The notes under the pieces were generated by a model. That model saw only the letters and a program-made list of their open reading frames with translations. It had not been told where the DNA came from and made no database searches. A stretch of 64,000 nt of DNA, from assembly GCA_003150235.1 (NCBI GenBank), contig QAMW01000017.1, forward strand, positions 1 to 64,000, in the 5' to 3' direction. A program made the position numbers and the translations under genes. Below are positions 54,857 through 62,983 of the stretch, in pieces; position 1 is the first letter of the stretch; each line of letters opens with the position of its first letter. The DNA comes from Bacteroidales bacterium (GTDB lineage: Bacteria > Bacteroidota > Bacteroidia > Bacteroidales > Muribaculaceae).

Positions 54857-56272
54857 ATGAAACCTTTTATGGATGAAAACTTTCTGTTGCAGACTGAAAC
54901 CGCACAGAAACTGTACCATGAGCATGCAGCGAAAATGCCCATCATAGACTATCACTGCCACTTGATTCCCAAGATGGTTGCCGACGACCATAAGTTTAAG
55001 TCGATAACCGAGATATGGCTCGGCGGCGACCACTACAAATGGCGCGCCATGCGTTCCAACGGTGTCGACGAGCGTTTCTGCACCGGTACCGACACTACCG
55101 ACTGGGAGAAATTTGAAAAGTGGGCTGAGACAGTTCCCTATACTTTCCGTAACCCCCTTTATCACTGGACTCATCTTGAGCTTAAGACTGCTTTCGGTAT
55201 CGACAAGCTGCTTAACCCTACCACCGCACGTGAAATCTTCGACGAGTGTAACGACAAGCTGCAGAACGACCCCAATATGACCGCCCGCGGTCTTATGCGC
55301 CGTTACAACGTGGAGACTGTCTGCACTACCGACGACCCCGTTGACTCGCTTGAATATCACAAGCAGGTACGCGACAGCGGCTTTGAGATAAAGATGCTCC
55401 CCACTTGGCGTCCCGACAAGGCTATGGCTGTCGAGAATCCCGCCGAGTTCCGCGCCTATGTAGAGAAACTCGCCGAGGTGTCGGGGGTGACAATCAACAA
55501 GTTCAGCGACATGGTCGACGCCCTTCAGAAGCGTCACGACTTCTTCGAGGAGATGGGATGCCGTCTGTCTGACCACGGTATCGAGGAATTTTACGCAGCT
55601 GACTATACCGATGCCGAGATTGACGCTATCTTCGACAAGGTATATGGAGGCAAGGAGCTTACCCATGAGGAAATCGACAAGTTCAAAAGCGCTATGATGA
55701 TTGTATTTGGCGAGATGGATTATGCTTCGGGCTGGACACAGCAGTTCCACTACGGTGCTATCCGTAACAACAACTCAAAGATGTTCAAGCTGCTCGGTCC
55801 CGATACCGGCTTCGACTCCATCGGTGAGTTCAACACTGCCAAGTCTTGTGCAAAGTATCTTGACAAGCTCAACAGCCGCGGTAAGCTAACAAAGACTATC
55901 CTCTATAACCTCAATCCTTGTGCCAACGAGGTGATTGCCACCATGCTCGGCAATTTCCAGGACGGTTCAGTCCCCGGAAAAATCCAGTTTGGCTCAGGCT
56001 GGTGGTTCCTGGACCAGAAAGATGGTATGCAGAAGCAGATGAACGCTCTTTCTCTGCTCGGTCTGCTCAGCCGCTTTGTAGGTATGCTTACCGACTCGCG
56101 TTCATTCCTCTCTTATCCGCGTCATGAATATTTCCGCCGCACACTCTGTAACCTTGTCGGTACTGATGTCGAGAACGGCGAGATTCCTTACACCGGCTAT
56201 GAGGCTGAGCGCGTAAATCAGATGATTGAGGACATTTGCTACAACAACGCTAAAAACTACTTCAAATTCTGA
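54857..56272 (+). CDS. uxaC: Uronate (glucuronate/galacturonate) isomerase UxaC
   Basis: It isomerises galacturonate to tagaturonate, and glucuronate to fructuronate, the first cytoplasmic step. The 471-residue protein is an amidohydrolase-fold enzyme with IIDYHCHLIPKMVADDHKF (metal-binding HxH), CTTDDPVDSLEYHKQV and MLTDSRSFLSYPRHEYFRR near the end. Length is normal. It lies between uxaA and the carrier gene (2-base gap). Because uxaA and uxaB but no mannonate genes are present, galacturonate is the likely main substrate. Confidence 0.95.
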   Translation: MKPFMDENFLLQTETAQKLYHEHAAKMPIIDYHCHLIPKMVADDHKFKSITEIWLGGDHYKWRAMRSNGVDERFCTGTDTTDWEKFEKWAETVPYTFRNPLYHWTHLELKTAFGIDKLLNPTTAREIFDECNDKLQNDPNMTARGLMRRYNVETVCTTDDPVDSLEYHKQVRDSGFEIKMLPTWRPDKAMAVENPAEFRAYVEKLAEVSGVTINKFSDMVDALQKRHDFFEEMGCRLSDHGIEEFYAADYTDAEIDAIFDKVYGGKELTHEEIDKFKSAMMIVFGEMDYASGWTQQFHYGAIRNNNSKMFKLLGPDTGFDSIGEFNTAKSCAKYLDKLNSRGKLTKTILYNLNPCANEVIATMLGNFQDGSVPGKIQFGSGWWFLDQKDGMQKQMNALSLLGLLSRFVGMLTDSRSFLSYPRHEYFRRTLCNLVGTDVENGEIPYTGYEAERVNQMIEDICYNNAKNYFKF

Positions 56273-56274
56273 TT

Positions 56275-57780
56275 ATGGCTACCACGACTCCACTTGCAGC
56301 CGTTAATCAGAAAATGACGAGCTTCCGTTGGACAATATGTCTGTTGCTCTTCCTGGCGACGACTGTCAACTATATGGACCGTCAGGTGCTTTCGCTTACC
56401 TGGAAAGAGTTCATTTCTCCCGAGTTCCACTGGACTGATGCCAACTACGGTCTTATCACGGCTGTGTTCTCCATCGTCTATGCCGTGGCTAACCTCCTTG
56501 CCGGTCGATTCATCGACTGGATGGGTACAAAGAAGGGTTATCTCTGGGCAATCGGTGTGTGGTCGGCAGGTGCGTGTCTTCACGCTGTCTGCGGTATCGC
56601 CACTGAAGGCTATCTTGGTCTTGACAGTGCCGCCGGCCTTGTTCAGGCTACAGGCGACATCGCCGTGACCATTGCTACCGTGTCGGTTTACTTCTTCCTT
56701 GTCGCACGTACTATCCTCGCTCTTGGTGAGGCGGGCAACTTCCCTGCCGCCATCAAGGTTACCGCCGAATATTTCCCGAAGCGCGACCGTGCGTTTGCAA
56801 CCGCCATTTTCAATGCCGGCTCTGCTGTGGGTGCGTTGATTGCTCCTTTTACCATCGGCCCGCTCGCCAAGTATTTCCAGAGCATAGGCTGGGGTAACGG
56901 CTGGGAGATGGCGTTTGTCATCATCGGTGCCCTCGGTTTCGTCTGGATGGGATTCTGGATTTTCCTCTACAAGAAACCGGCTGAAAATCCGCGTGTCAAC
57001 GAGGCTGAGCTTGCTTATATCGAGCAGGACGATGATGCTCCCGAGGAGACACCAAAGGAAAAGGCGGAGATTGAAGACAGCGAGACTGCTACTATCCCGT
57101 TCTTCAAATGTTTCAAGTATCCGCAGACATGGGCCGTGTTCTTCGGCAAATTCCTCACCGACGGTGTGTGGTGGTTCTTCCTCTTCTGGACGCCCGCCTA
57201 CATCACCGACGTGTTCAAGCTTTCCACTTCTTCTGGCGAGGGTATGCTCATGATTTTTGTACTCTATCTTATCACCATGTTGTCAATCTATGGCGGTAAA
57301 TTGCCTACAATCTTCATGGACCGTGCCGCACGTCGCGGCGTGACTGTGGATTCATATTCCGCACGTATGAAGGCGATGCTCATTTTCGCCGTGTTCCCCT
57401 TGCTGGCTCTTGCAGCGCAGCCCCTCAGCTCGCTGTCGCCCTGGATGCCGATTATAATCATAGGTATCGCCGGTGCGGCTCACCAGTCATGGAGTGCCAA
57501 CATCTACTCTGTAGTAGGCGACATGTTCCCCAAGAGCACCATCGCTACCATTATCGGTATCGGCGGTATGGCGGGTGGTATAGGTTCGTTCCTTATCAAC
57601 CTCGGTTCGGGTGTGCTGTTTGACTACGCTGCCCAGACCCGCATGGCGTTCATGAGCTATGAAGGCAAGCCTGCCGGTTATTTCGTGGTATTCTGCATCT
57701 GCGGTGTTGCCTACCTTGTCGGCTGGGCAATCATGAAGCTCCTTGTACCGCGTTACAAGAAAATCGATCCCACCGCTTAA
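56275..57780 (+). CDS. MFS hexuronate transporter (ExuT-like)
   Basis: A 501-residue inner-membrane carrier of the anion:cation symporter type, with about twelve segments. Signatures: FLATTVNYMDRQVLSLTW in helix 1, GRFIDWMGTKKGYLWAIGVW after helix 2, RTILALGEAGNFPAAIKVTA in the middle and AANIYS-like WSANIYSVVGDMFPKS in the second half. An acidic cytoplasmic loop (~240-265) is longer than usual. Position after uxaBAC implies uptake of galacturonate or related hexuronates. Last gene of the operon, closed by the hairpin at 57801. Confidence 0.88.
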   Translation: MATTTPLAAVNQKMTSFRWTICLLLFLATTVNYMDRQVLSLTWKEFISPEFHWTDANYGLITAVFSIVYAVANLLAGRFIDWMGTKKGYLWAIGVWSAGACLHAVCGIATEGYLGLDSAAGLVQATGDIAVTIATVSVYFFLVARTILALGEAGNFPAAIKVTAEYFPKRDRAFATAIFNAGSAVGALIAPFTIGPLAKYFQSIGWGNGWEMAFVIIGALGFVWMGFWIFLYKKPAENPRVNEAELAYIEQDDDAPEETPKEKAEIEDSETATIPFFKCFKYPQTWAVFFGKFLTDGVWWFFLFWTPAYITDVFKLSTSSGEGMLMIFVLYLITMLSIYGGKLPTIFMDRAARRGVTVDSYSARMKAMLIFAVFPLLALAAQPLSSLSPWMPIIIIGIAGAAHQSWSANIYSVVGDMFPKSTIATIIGIGGMAGGIGSFLINLGSGVLFDYAAQTRMAFMSYEGKPAGYFVVFCICGVAYLVGWAIMKLLVPRYKKIDPTA

Positions 57781-57800
57781 TCCCCACTAACTTATATGAA

Positions 57801-57840
57801 GCGAGGGTGCATCAGAACTCTGATGCACCCTCGCTCTATT
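57801..57840 (+). terminator. Terminator of the pectin/hexuronate operon
   Basis: GCGAGGGTGCATCAG and CTGATGCACCCTCGC form a perfect 15-bp stem with loop AACT, followed by TCTATT. It may serve both converging transcripts. Confidence 0.85.
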
Positions 57841-57879
57841 ATCTTACTTGTATCGGGCGACCTGAAGTAGGCCCGCATC

Positions 57880-58932
57880 TCAGTCGAAGAACGCTTCTTC
57901 ATCGACCAGACCTTGTTCGGAAGGGAGGAGCAGCCCGAATGAACCGTCGGCTCGTTCTTCAAGATTGAAGTTGAACACATAATTCACTCCCGGTTTCCAG
58001 TCGACAGTCTTTGCGGCAAGAAGATAACGCTTCTCGTTATCCGGTTTGTAATATACTTCCACGCGGTCGTAGGGATGATTTGCTGTGCGGTTGTCATAAT
58101 AGTACCTGTCATTCATCCAGTCATAATAGTTGGGTAAAATCTGCAGGGAAGTAGACATCTCATCGCCGGGATTATATTCCGTGGTGAAATTATCAAATGA
58201 CACTGCAATCTTCCCGCTTGTGAAATTGTTGCATTTGAGGGTGATTCCCATAAGGCAGAGTTCGAGTGGCACTTCTATCGACGAGTTTTCTTCACCAATC
58301 TTTATCTCATTTATCTGCCCCATATAGATTGGTGTTTTGCCACGGGTGAGGTCATTGCCGCTTGTATAATTTCCGGTTGCCTGATAATGGTTTGACATGG
58401 GCTGGATACCGGCGTCGCCGTTTTGTTCCGAAGTGTATTCCGGCTCGTTTATGGTGTATGTCGTGCCGAAGAAATTGCTGAATGGAGCCCCGTAATGTCC
58501 GTCGGTATACTTGTAGACAATCTCTTTTGCATCAGGATAGTAATTGACCTGGATACAATAGGTAGTGCCTTTCACGAGTTTAAACACTACTTTATCGATG
58601 TCGTCAAACACTCCGAAAGCATAGGAAATAGATCGTCCCCAATGCTCTTCATTTTTATTCACTTTACTGATCGTGACCCCGATAAGGTCGCGCCCCTCAA
58701 CCGCGCGACTTTCTGCTGAGCGTGCCGTGATGTTCTCTTCTGTCACGTTAAGCGAATAGCCGAGTTTTACCGCGATTGTGTCGCCCGGTTCCCCTCCCGG
58801 CACTTCAGGCGCCGGCTCGGGTTGTGACGGTTTTTCCGGAGTGGGTTCATCCGATGTGCAGCTTGTGAGAATCAACGCAGTCGCCGCCATCACACTTAAT
58901 GCTCTGAATCTGTACTTTTTTGCTCTGTTCAT
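57880..58932 (-). CDS. Lipoprotein of unknown function
   Basis: A 350-residue protein with lipobox LTSC (Cys25) and a proline-rich spacer (EKPSQPEPAPEVPGGEP). The body is beta-rich, with VTISKVNKNEEHWGRSISY and TTYCIQVNYYPDAKEIVYKY. It might be related to fimbrillin-like or FimB/Mfa2-type surface lipoproteins, but I cannot confirm this. AAGGAGAAG lies ~18 bases before the ATG. No promoter is evident between this gene and the hairpin at 58992-59072, so readthrough from the upstream RNA may control it. Confidence 0.65.
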   Translation of the reverse strand: MNRAKKYRFRALSVMAATALILTSCTSDEPTPEKPSQPEPAPEVPGGEPGDTIAVKLGYSLNVTEENITARSAESRAVEGRDLIGVTISKVNKNEEHWGRSISYAFGVFDDIDKVVFKLVKGTTYCIQVNYYPDAKEIVYKYTDGHYGAPFSNFFGTTYTINEPEYTSEQNGDAGIQPMSNHYQATGNYTSGNDLTRGKTPIYMGQINEIKIGEENSSIEVPLELCLMGITLKCNNFTSGKIAVSFDNFTTEYNPGDEMSTSLQILPNYYDWMNDRYYYDNRTANHPYDRVEVYYKPDNEKRYLLAAKTVDWKPGVNYVFNFNLEERADGSFGLLLPSEQGLVDEEAFFD

Positions 58933-58984
58933 GGCTTTCTCTTTTTGCTTCTCCTTCCCCTGTCAAAGCGTTATTAATTAGATA

Positions 58985-59247
58985 TAAAAAAGGTGTGAGG
59001 AATTGTATTTGCTTTATCTTATTATCAGGTCTTGGCGTACCTATGCAGTAGATAAAGCAATAGCCCCACACCGAACAGGCAATATGTTACCAAGCAGTAG
59101 CATATATGTACATCCAGTGTAGGTGCTATCGCTAATAATCTTCACTGCATTATTAAACCGCCAAGTTTGATAATAGAAGATAATTTCAATAACACCTTAA
59201 GAAAAAATGTTCGGGTCTGTCTCATAACTCTTTATGCTGGCATACCC
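58985..59247 (-). ncRNA. Candidate structured RNA or regulatory leader (~260 nt)
   Basis: On the minus strand a -7 motif (59254-59261) is followed by ~260 bases without a credible ORF. They end in a long hairpin: GGTGTGGGG with CCTCACACC, then the perfect inner stem TTGCTTTATC/GATAAAGCAA, then TTTTTT. Inside the loop AGGT/ACCT can pair again. Near the 5' end CATAA-AGAG-TTATG is a small perfect hairpin. It could be a stand-alone RNA or an attenuator for the lipoprotein gene that begins ~50 bases later. The family is not identified. Confidence 0.55.
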
Positions 59248-59253
59248 TGACCA

Positions 59254-59288
59254 CAAAGATAGTACAATTTTGATAAATCATCAAAATT
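59254..59288 (-). promoter_or_regulatory. Promoter of the candidate RNA with upstream palindrome
   Basis: -7 motif TATCTTTG at 59254-59261 (minus). Directly upstream, AATTTTGAT and ATCAAAATT (59266-59288) form a perfect 9-bp palindrome with a 5-base centre, a possible operator. Confidence 0.5.
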
Positions 59289-59334
59289 ATGTTTACCATC
59301 CGGTTTTCTTAGCAGCCTGGTAAGCTATTTGCTG

Positions 59335-59342
59335 CAAAGATA
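59335..59342 (-). promoter_or_regulatory. Second putative -7 element upstream of the candidate RNA
   Basis: TATCTTTG on the minus strand, just after the DUF3943 stop. It would give a longer transcript through the same region. Confidence 0.35.
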
Positions 59343-59370
59343 TCGCCGGGATGTCTCATATTTCATTACA

Positions 59371-60861
59371 TTAGAGCTTGTAGGTGAGCATCAGGCGCAG
59401 GGCGAAGGAATTGGACAGCACGTGGGGGTAGTCGCGGTAATGGGTCGACCGCAGATAATTGGAAAATGTGAAGGTGGCATACATCTTTTTCCACACCCGA
59501 AGGTCGGCGCGCAGCTCTGTCACGTTGAACGATGCAACCGACTTGTCGCCTTGTGCATCAAGTGTACGGTAATCGACGTTTTCCAGATTGGTGCCGCGAC
59601 GGTATCCCTTCCATGTAAACAGCCGGTAATACTCGTTGGAAAGCGAAAGTGAGAATTTGCGCTTGTCAAATACCAGGTTGACACCCCCTTTGAGCGAGAA
59701 TCCGCTTGCAAGATTATAGTTGCGCTCATCAACATCGTAGTAGTCTGACAGTACCGAGCCGAGTATCACGGCATTGGCGTGGGCGTATGCGTCAATCACG
59801 AAGCGGTGACGCTCGATGTCGCGAAACATCACTCCGCAGCCGAGACTTGCGGGAATGCCGAGTTTGTAAGGAACTTTTGCCGAAACGGTGGAAATCGTAT
59901 CGGAATCGTAGAAATCAAAGTGCTGATAAAGTCCGATGCTCATGTGTTGCCGTTCCTTTTCAAGCAGCTCGCGCGCGAGCAGTCGGCCCTTGATTTCGAT
60001 TTGCCCTAAGAGCGGTTGGGAATTTACTATGTTTACACAACCGCGAAATGTAAAGTAGTCGTAGGGCTTAGTGCTTTTCACCTCGAAGCGGTCGCCATAC
60101 TCTATGTTGATTTCAGCCGCCGCCCCTATACTTGCATCATATCTCTCATGACGGAATTCAAGCATACGCGCACCGAGCGAAAACTCCATCGCGAAATTCG
60201 GGGTTCCGAACTGCCGACCCGATGTCGGGCGTACACGCCACGCATCGCCGGTGAGTATTCGCGTGAGACCGCGCATAGGCGAAATCAGGAAGGCGGCAAA
60301 TTCCCTCCCGAAACGCGCCGCACCTGTAAGCCGGTCATCGAGCACAGCATCCGAAGCACGGAAACATACCTCGCCGATCGCCGCGCCTCCGATAGGAGTG
60401 GCGATGATATCGTTGGTCGACGGGTACTCACACTCCATGAACAGCTCCCACATCGCGCTTCCGCCGATGGCAAACAGTTCCGACTTCCAGAAATTGTAGC
60501 CGTTGGAGCGCGCCGCGTTGAAAAAGAGGTTGCCGTTGTAGGGATGGGCAAACATGTTGGTGCCGAGCTTGTCGTTGTCCCACTTGAACCCGTGCTTGAA
60601 ATTTTCCTTGATCGTGTGCAATGATATATAGGCGAAATCACCTTTCTGAACATAGCGGTCAAACGCCCATAGACCGATATTGAAGCCGAACACCTCACCC
60701 GCCGCGCGCCAGAAATGTTCCTTGCCGTAATACGCGATGTCGGCGGAGTCGGGAGCTACCTGCGGTGCCACATATATCTTGATGGGCATCTGTGCCCACC
60801 CCTTAGCGAAAGAGGCGAGCGCGAATATCATCATCACTAATATCTTATACGTAGCTTTCAT
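59371..60861 (-). CDS. DUF3943-family outer-membrane-type protein
   Basis: A 496-residue protein with a signal peptide (~1-23). The N-terminal half has a helical pattern (EHFWRAAGEVFGFNIGLWAF, FKWDNDKLGTNMFAHPYNG, ELFMECEYPSTNDIIATPIG) typical of DUF3943. The second half alternates polar and hydrophobic residues like beta-strands of a barrel and ends in SFALRLMLTYKL. It is probably an outer-membrane protein of unknown role. Single gene; the GH and SusD genes nearby are separate transcripts. Confidence 0.8.
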   Translation of the reverse strand: MKATYKILVMMIFALASFAKGWAQMPIKIYVAPQVAPDSADIAYYGKEHFWRAAGEVFGFNIGLWAFDRYVQKGDFAYISLHTIKENFKHGFKWDNDKLGTNMFAHPYNGNLFFNAARSNGYNFWKSELFAIGGSAMWELFMECEYPSTNDIIATPIGGAAIGEVCFRASDAVLDDRLTGAARFGREFAAFLISPMRGLTRILTGDAWRVRPTSGRQFGTPNFAMEFSLGARMLEFRHERYDASIGAAAEINIEYGDRFEVKSTKPYDYFTFRGCVNIVNSQPLLGQIEIKGRLLARELLEKERQHMSIGLYQHFDFYDSDTISTVSAKVPYKLGIPASLGCGVMFRDIERHRFVIDAYAHANAVILGSVLSDYYDVDERNYNLASGFSLKGGVNLVFDKRKFSLSLSNEYYRLFTWKGYRRGTNLENVDYRTLDAQGDKSVASFNVTELRADLRVWKKMYATFTFSNYLRSTHYRDYPHVLSNSFALRLMLTYKL

Positions 60862-60952
60862 AAACAGATAGTTGACCGTTTTGTCATAATAACAAATTTC
60901 ATCGGGTCAACTGTTCTGCCTGATTGTTAAAAATGGAGGGATAGATATGAAA

Positions 60953-60984
60953 GGGGCCGTGCCCGATTGAAATGGCACAGCCCC
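60953..60984 (-). terminator. Terminator behind the glycan-binding lipoprotein gene
   Basis: GGGGCTGTGCC and GGCACGGCCCC pair with one G-U over 11 bp on the minus strand, with a 10-base loop, then CTTTCAT. The stem is nearly the same as that of the fumarase terminator (31228-31255). Confidence 0.7.
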
Positions 60985-61054
60985 GTGAAATAAACCTAAA
61001 CTAATTCCCTCCTTGACAGGAGACTCTTTTTACCTTGAAAATTGTACTTTGCGG

Positions 61055-62956
61055 TTATTCGTGATGTTCCTGCAGATGAATCTTCGACACATTTACTACC
61101 GTGTTGTCGCCGCAGCCGCCGAAGTCAAGCACGAGGCTCACCTTGTCCATGTCGATACCCGGCATGTTGACCCACTTGAACTCGCAGTCGTCGTAAGCGG
61201 TGAGGGGAACTCTTTCAGCCATGTAATATACATTGTCGTTGTCGCCTCCTCCTGAGAGTACCAGTTTCACTGTCGCGCCGGCAATATCGGTTGTGGAGTT
61301 CATGACTATGCGGAAGTCATACTGCTTCTCAGCCGATGTGGTGATGTCGGAGTGGAGTTTCACCTGTGCCTGCCATTGGTCGGTGGTTGCCGTCGGGAAG
61401 GTGACGGTGAAATCCTTGCCGCTCTCGACAAACTCCGGGTCGGCTATCTGCGCCCATCCGGGTGCATACCAGAACTCGGTAGTGTAAGTGGCGGCGGTCC
61501 ATAGGTTAGCATCGTCAACCCATGTCACGGGAGCTTCGGGCTGCTCCGGCTCATCGGGCGGAAGCACAGTGCCGTCATCGTTGGCATGGTCTTTGAGCAC
61601 GATGTTGCTGATGGTGATTTCGGTGTTCTCGGCATTGCCTCCGAAGTCAAGCACGAGCTTGAGTGCGGGAGCGTCGATACCGGGGAGGTCAGACTTGTAG
61701 AATATGAAATCTTCGTATGCCTTCAGCTCGACTCTTTCCTCAAAGAGGAAGTTGCCGTCGTCGCCGTCCTGGGTGAGCTTCACTGTGACGCCCGGATGGT
61801 CGGTCGATGAGTTGAGTATCACTGAGAAGTCATAGTTGGTGGCTGCATTGACGGCGATGTCGGTGATAAGCGGCATCTGTGCCTGCCACTGGTCGGTGGT
61901 GGCTGCCGGGAGAGTCACGGTATATCCCTTGTCGGTCACGGTGTACTCGGGATCGGCAATCTGTGCCCATCCGGGAGCATAGTAGAAGCTGCCGAGGGTC
62001 ACGTTGGCTGTGCGCCATATATTGAACTCGCTGTCATACTTGAATCCGTTGAACGCCGGTTCGCCTTCAAGACCAAGTATGTAGTGCCATGCGATATTGC
62101 CGTTGTCGATTGACAGTTCGATATTGTCGTTGGTAATCGAGTGTACCTTGAACTTCGGGTTGTCGTAAGCCTCGGTGAAAGGCAGGTAGCCGAGCAGGGT
62201 GCCTTTGGGGAACACGAGGAACATGTCGGTGCCTTCGGTCACAAGCTGGAACGTGGTCTCGTTAAGTTGCGCGGGTGCCGAGAAGTCCACGCCGTCATTG
62301 GGATTGGTGTCGGAGTAAGGGGGAAGCGATGTGATGCCGGTGTTCACGTAGATTGTGCCGCTTGTACCGGGGTCGTAGGTGTACTTGCCCGATGACGTGC
62401 CGCCGTTTTCAGCGAAGATGAAGCGGTTTTCATACATGCCCACACCCTCTTTGTTGTGGGGGTCGGCACTCCACCATTCCAGTCCTTCAGTCCCGGAAGG
62501 TCCGCATCCGAGGTGACCCTGGAGGTCGGCGGCAAACATCCATGTCTTGCTGTCGCCGTTGGTGAGTCGGCGCATGTAGGGAGCATAATCCACGAGAGTG
62601 TTCTCGATATTTATCTCCACTACCTTCGAGCCTTTTGAGATACCGTTGCGGTTACCCATCCTCACTTCAACCTGGTATGTGCCGGCGACAGTGATGATGC
62701 CTTTGCACACCGGGCGCGTGGAGATATCCTGCTTGGTGTCGCTTGTGTGGATTGTCCACACCGGGTAATATCCGGGATTGTTGAGGGTGAGTGTGTACTC
62801 GTTGGTCTCCTGGTCAACGGTCACTGTCACGTTGATGTCGCTTGCCTCCGGGATGGCATTGGGGTCGACTGTGTCAAACTTGTCGGGGGAGCAGCCCGTA
62901 AGGCTGAGTCCGAGCAGTAAGCCGAGCGAAATTATGCTGTTGAATATCTTTTTCAT
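61055..62956 (-). CDS. Surface glycan-binding-type lipoprotein with duplicated CBM-like domain
   Basis: A 633-residue lipoprotein (LTGC, Cys22). Residues ~56-115 look like a PKD/Ig domain (GTYQVEVRMGNRNGISKGSK). A central region with LTNGDSKTWMFAADLQGHLG and WWSADPHNKEGVGMYENRF is typical of SusE/SusF-like binding proteins. Two homologous ~145-residue beta domains follow (313-457 and 485-633); both contain YAPGWAQIADPE and TTDQWQAQ and resemble CBM4/9-type carbohydrate-binding modules. It follows a SusD gene after 27 bases. The ligand is unknown. No catalytic motif is seen. Confidence 0.82.
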   Translation of the reverse strand: MKKIFNSIISLGLLLGLSLTGCSPDKFDTVDPNAIPEASDINVTVTVDQETNEYTLTLNNPGYYPVWTIHTSDTKQDISTRPVCKGIITVAGTYQVEVRMGNRNGISKGSKVVEINIENTLVDYAPYMRRLTNGDSKTWMFAADLQGHLGCGPSGTEGLEWWSADPHNKEGVGMYENRFIFAENGGTSSGKYTYDPGTSGTIYVNTGITSLPPYSDTNPNDGVDFSAPAQLNETTFQLVTEGTDMFLVFPKGTLLGYLPFTEAYDNPKFKVHSITNDNIELSIDNGNIAWHYILGLEGEPAFNGFKYDSEFNIWRTANVTLGSFYYAPGWAQIADPEYTVTDKGYTVTLPAATTDQWQAQMPLITDIAVNAATNYDFSVILNSSTDHPGVTVKLTQDGDDGNFLFEERVELKAYEDFIFYKSDLPGIDAPALKLVLDFGGNAENTEITISNIVLKDHANDDGTVLPPDEPEQPEAPVTWVDDANLWTAATYTTEFWYAPGWAQIADPEFVESGKDFTVTFPTATTDQWQAQVKLHSDITTSAEKQYDFRIVMNSTTDIAGATVKLVLSGGGDNDNVYYMAERVPLTAYDDCEFKWVNMPGIDMDKVSLVLDFGGCGDNTVVNVSKIHLQEHHE

Positions 62957-62983
62957 CTTATGTGATTTTCTGGATATTGATTT

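Noticed and set aside
54122..55750. 542-codon minus-strand open frame opposite uxaA and uxaC
   Set aside because: It overlaps two well-supported enzymes on the other strand, has no recognisable domain, and is explained by their codon bias.
58847..59071. 74-codon minus-strand frame across the lipoprotein start
   Set aside because: It runs through the terminator hairpin and the lipoprotein signal region in another frame.
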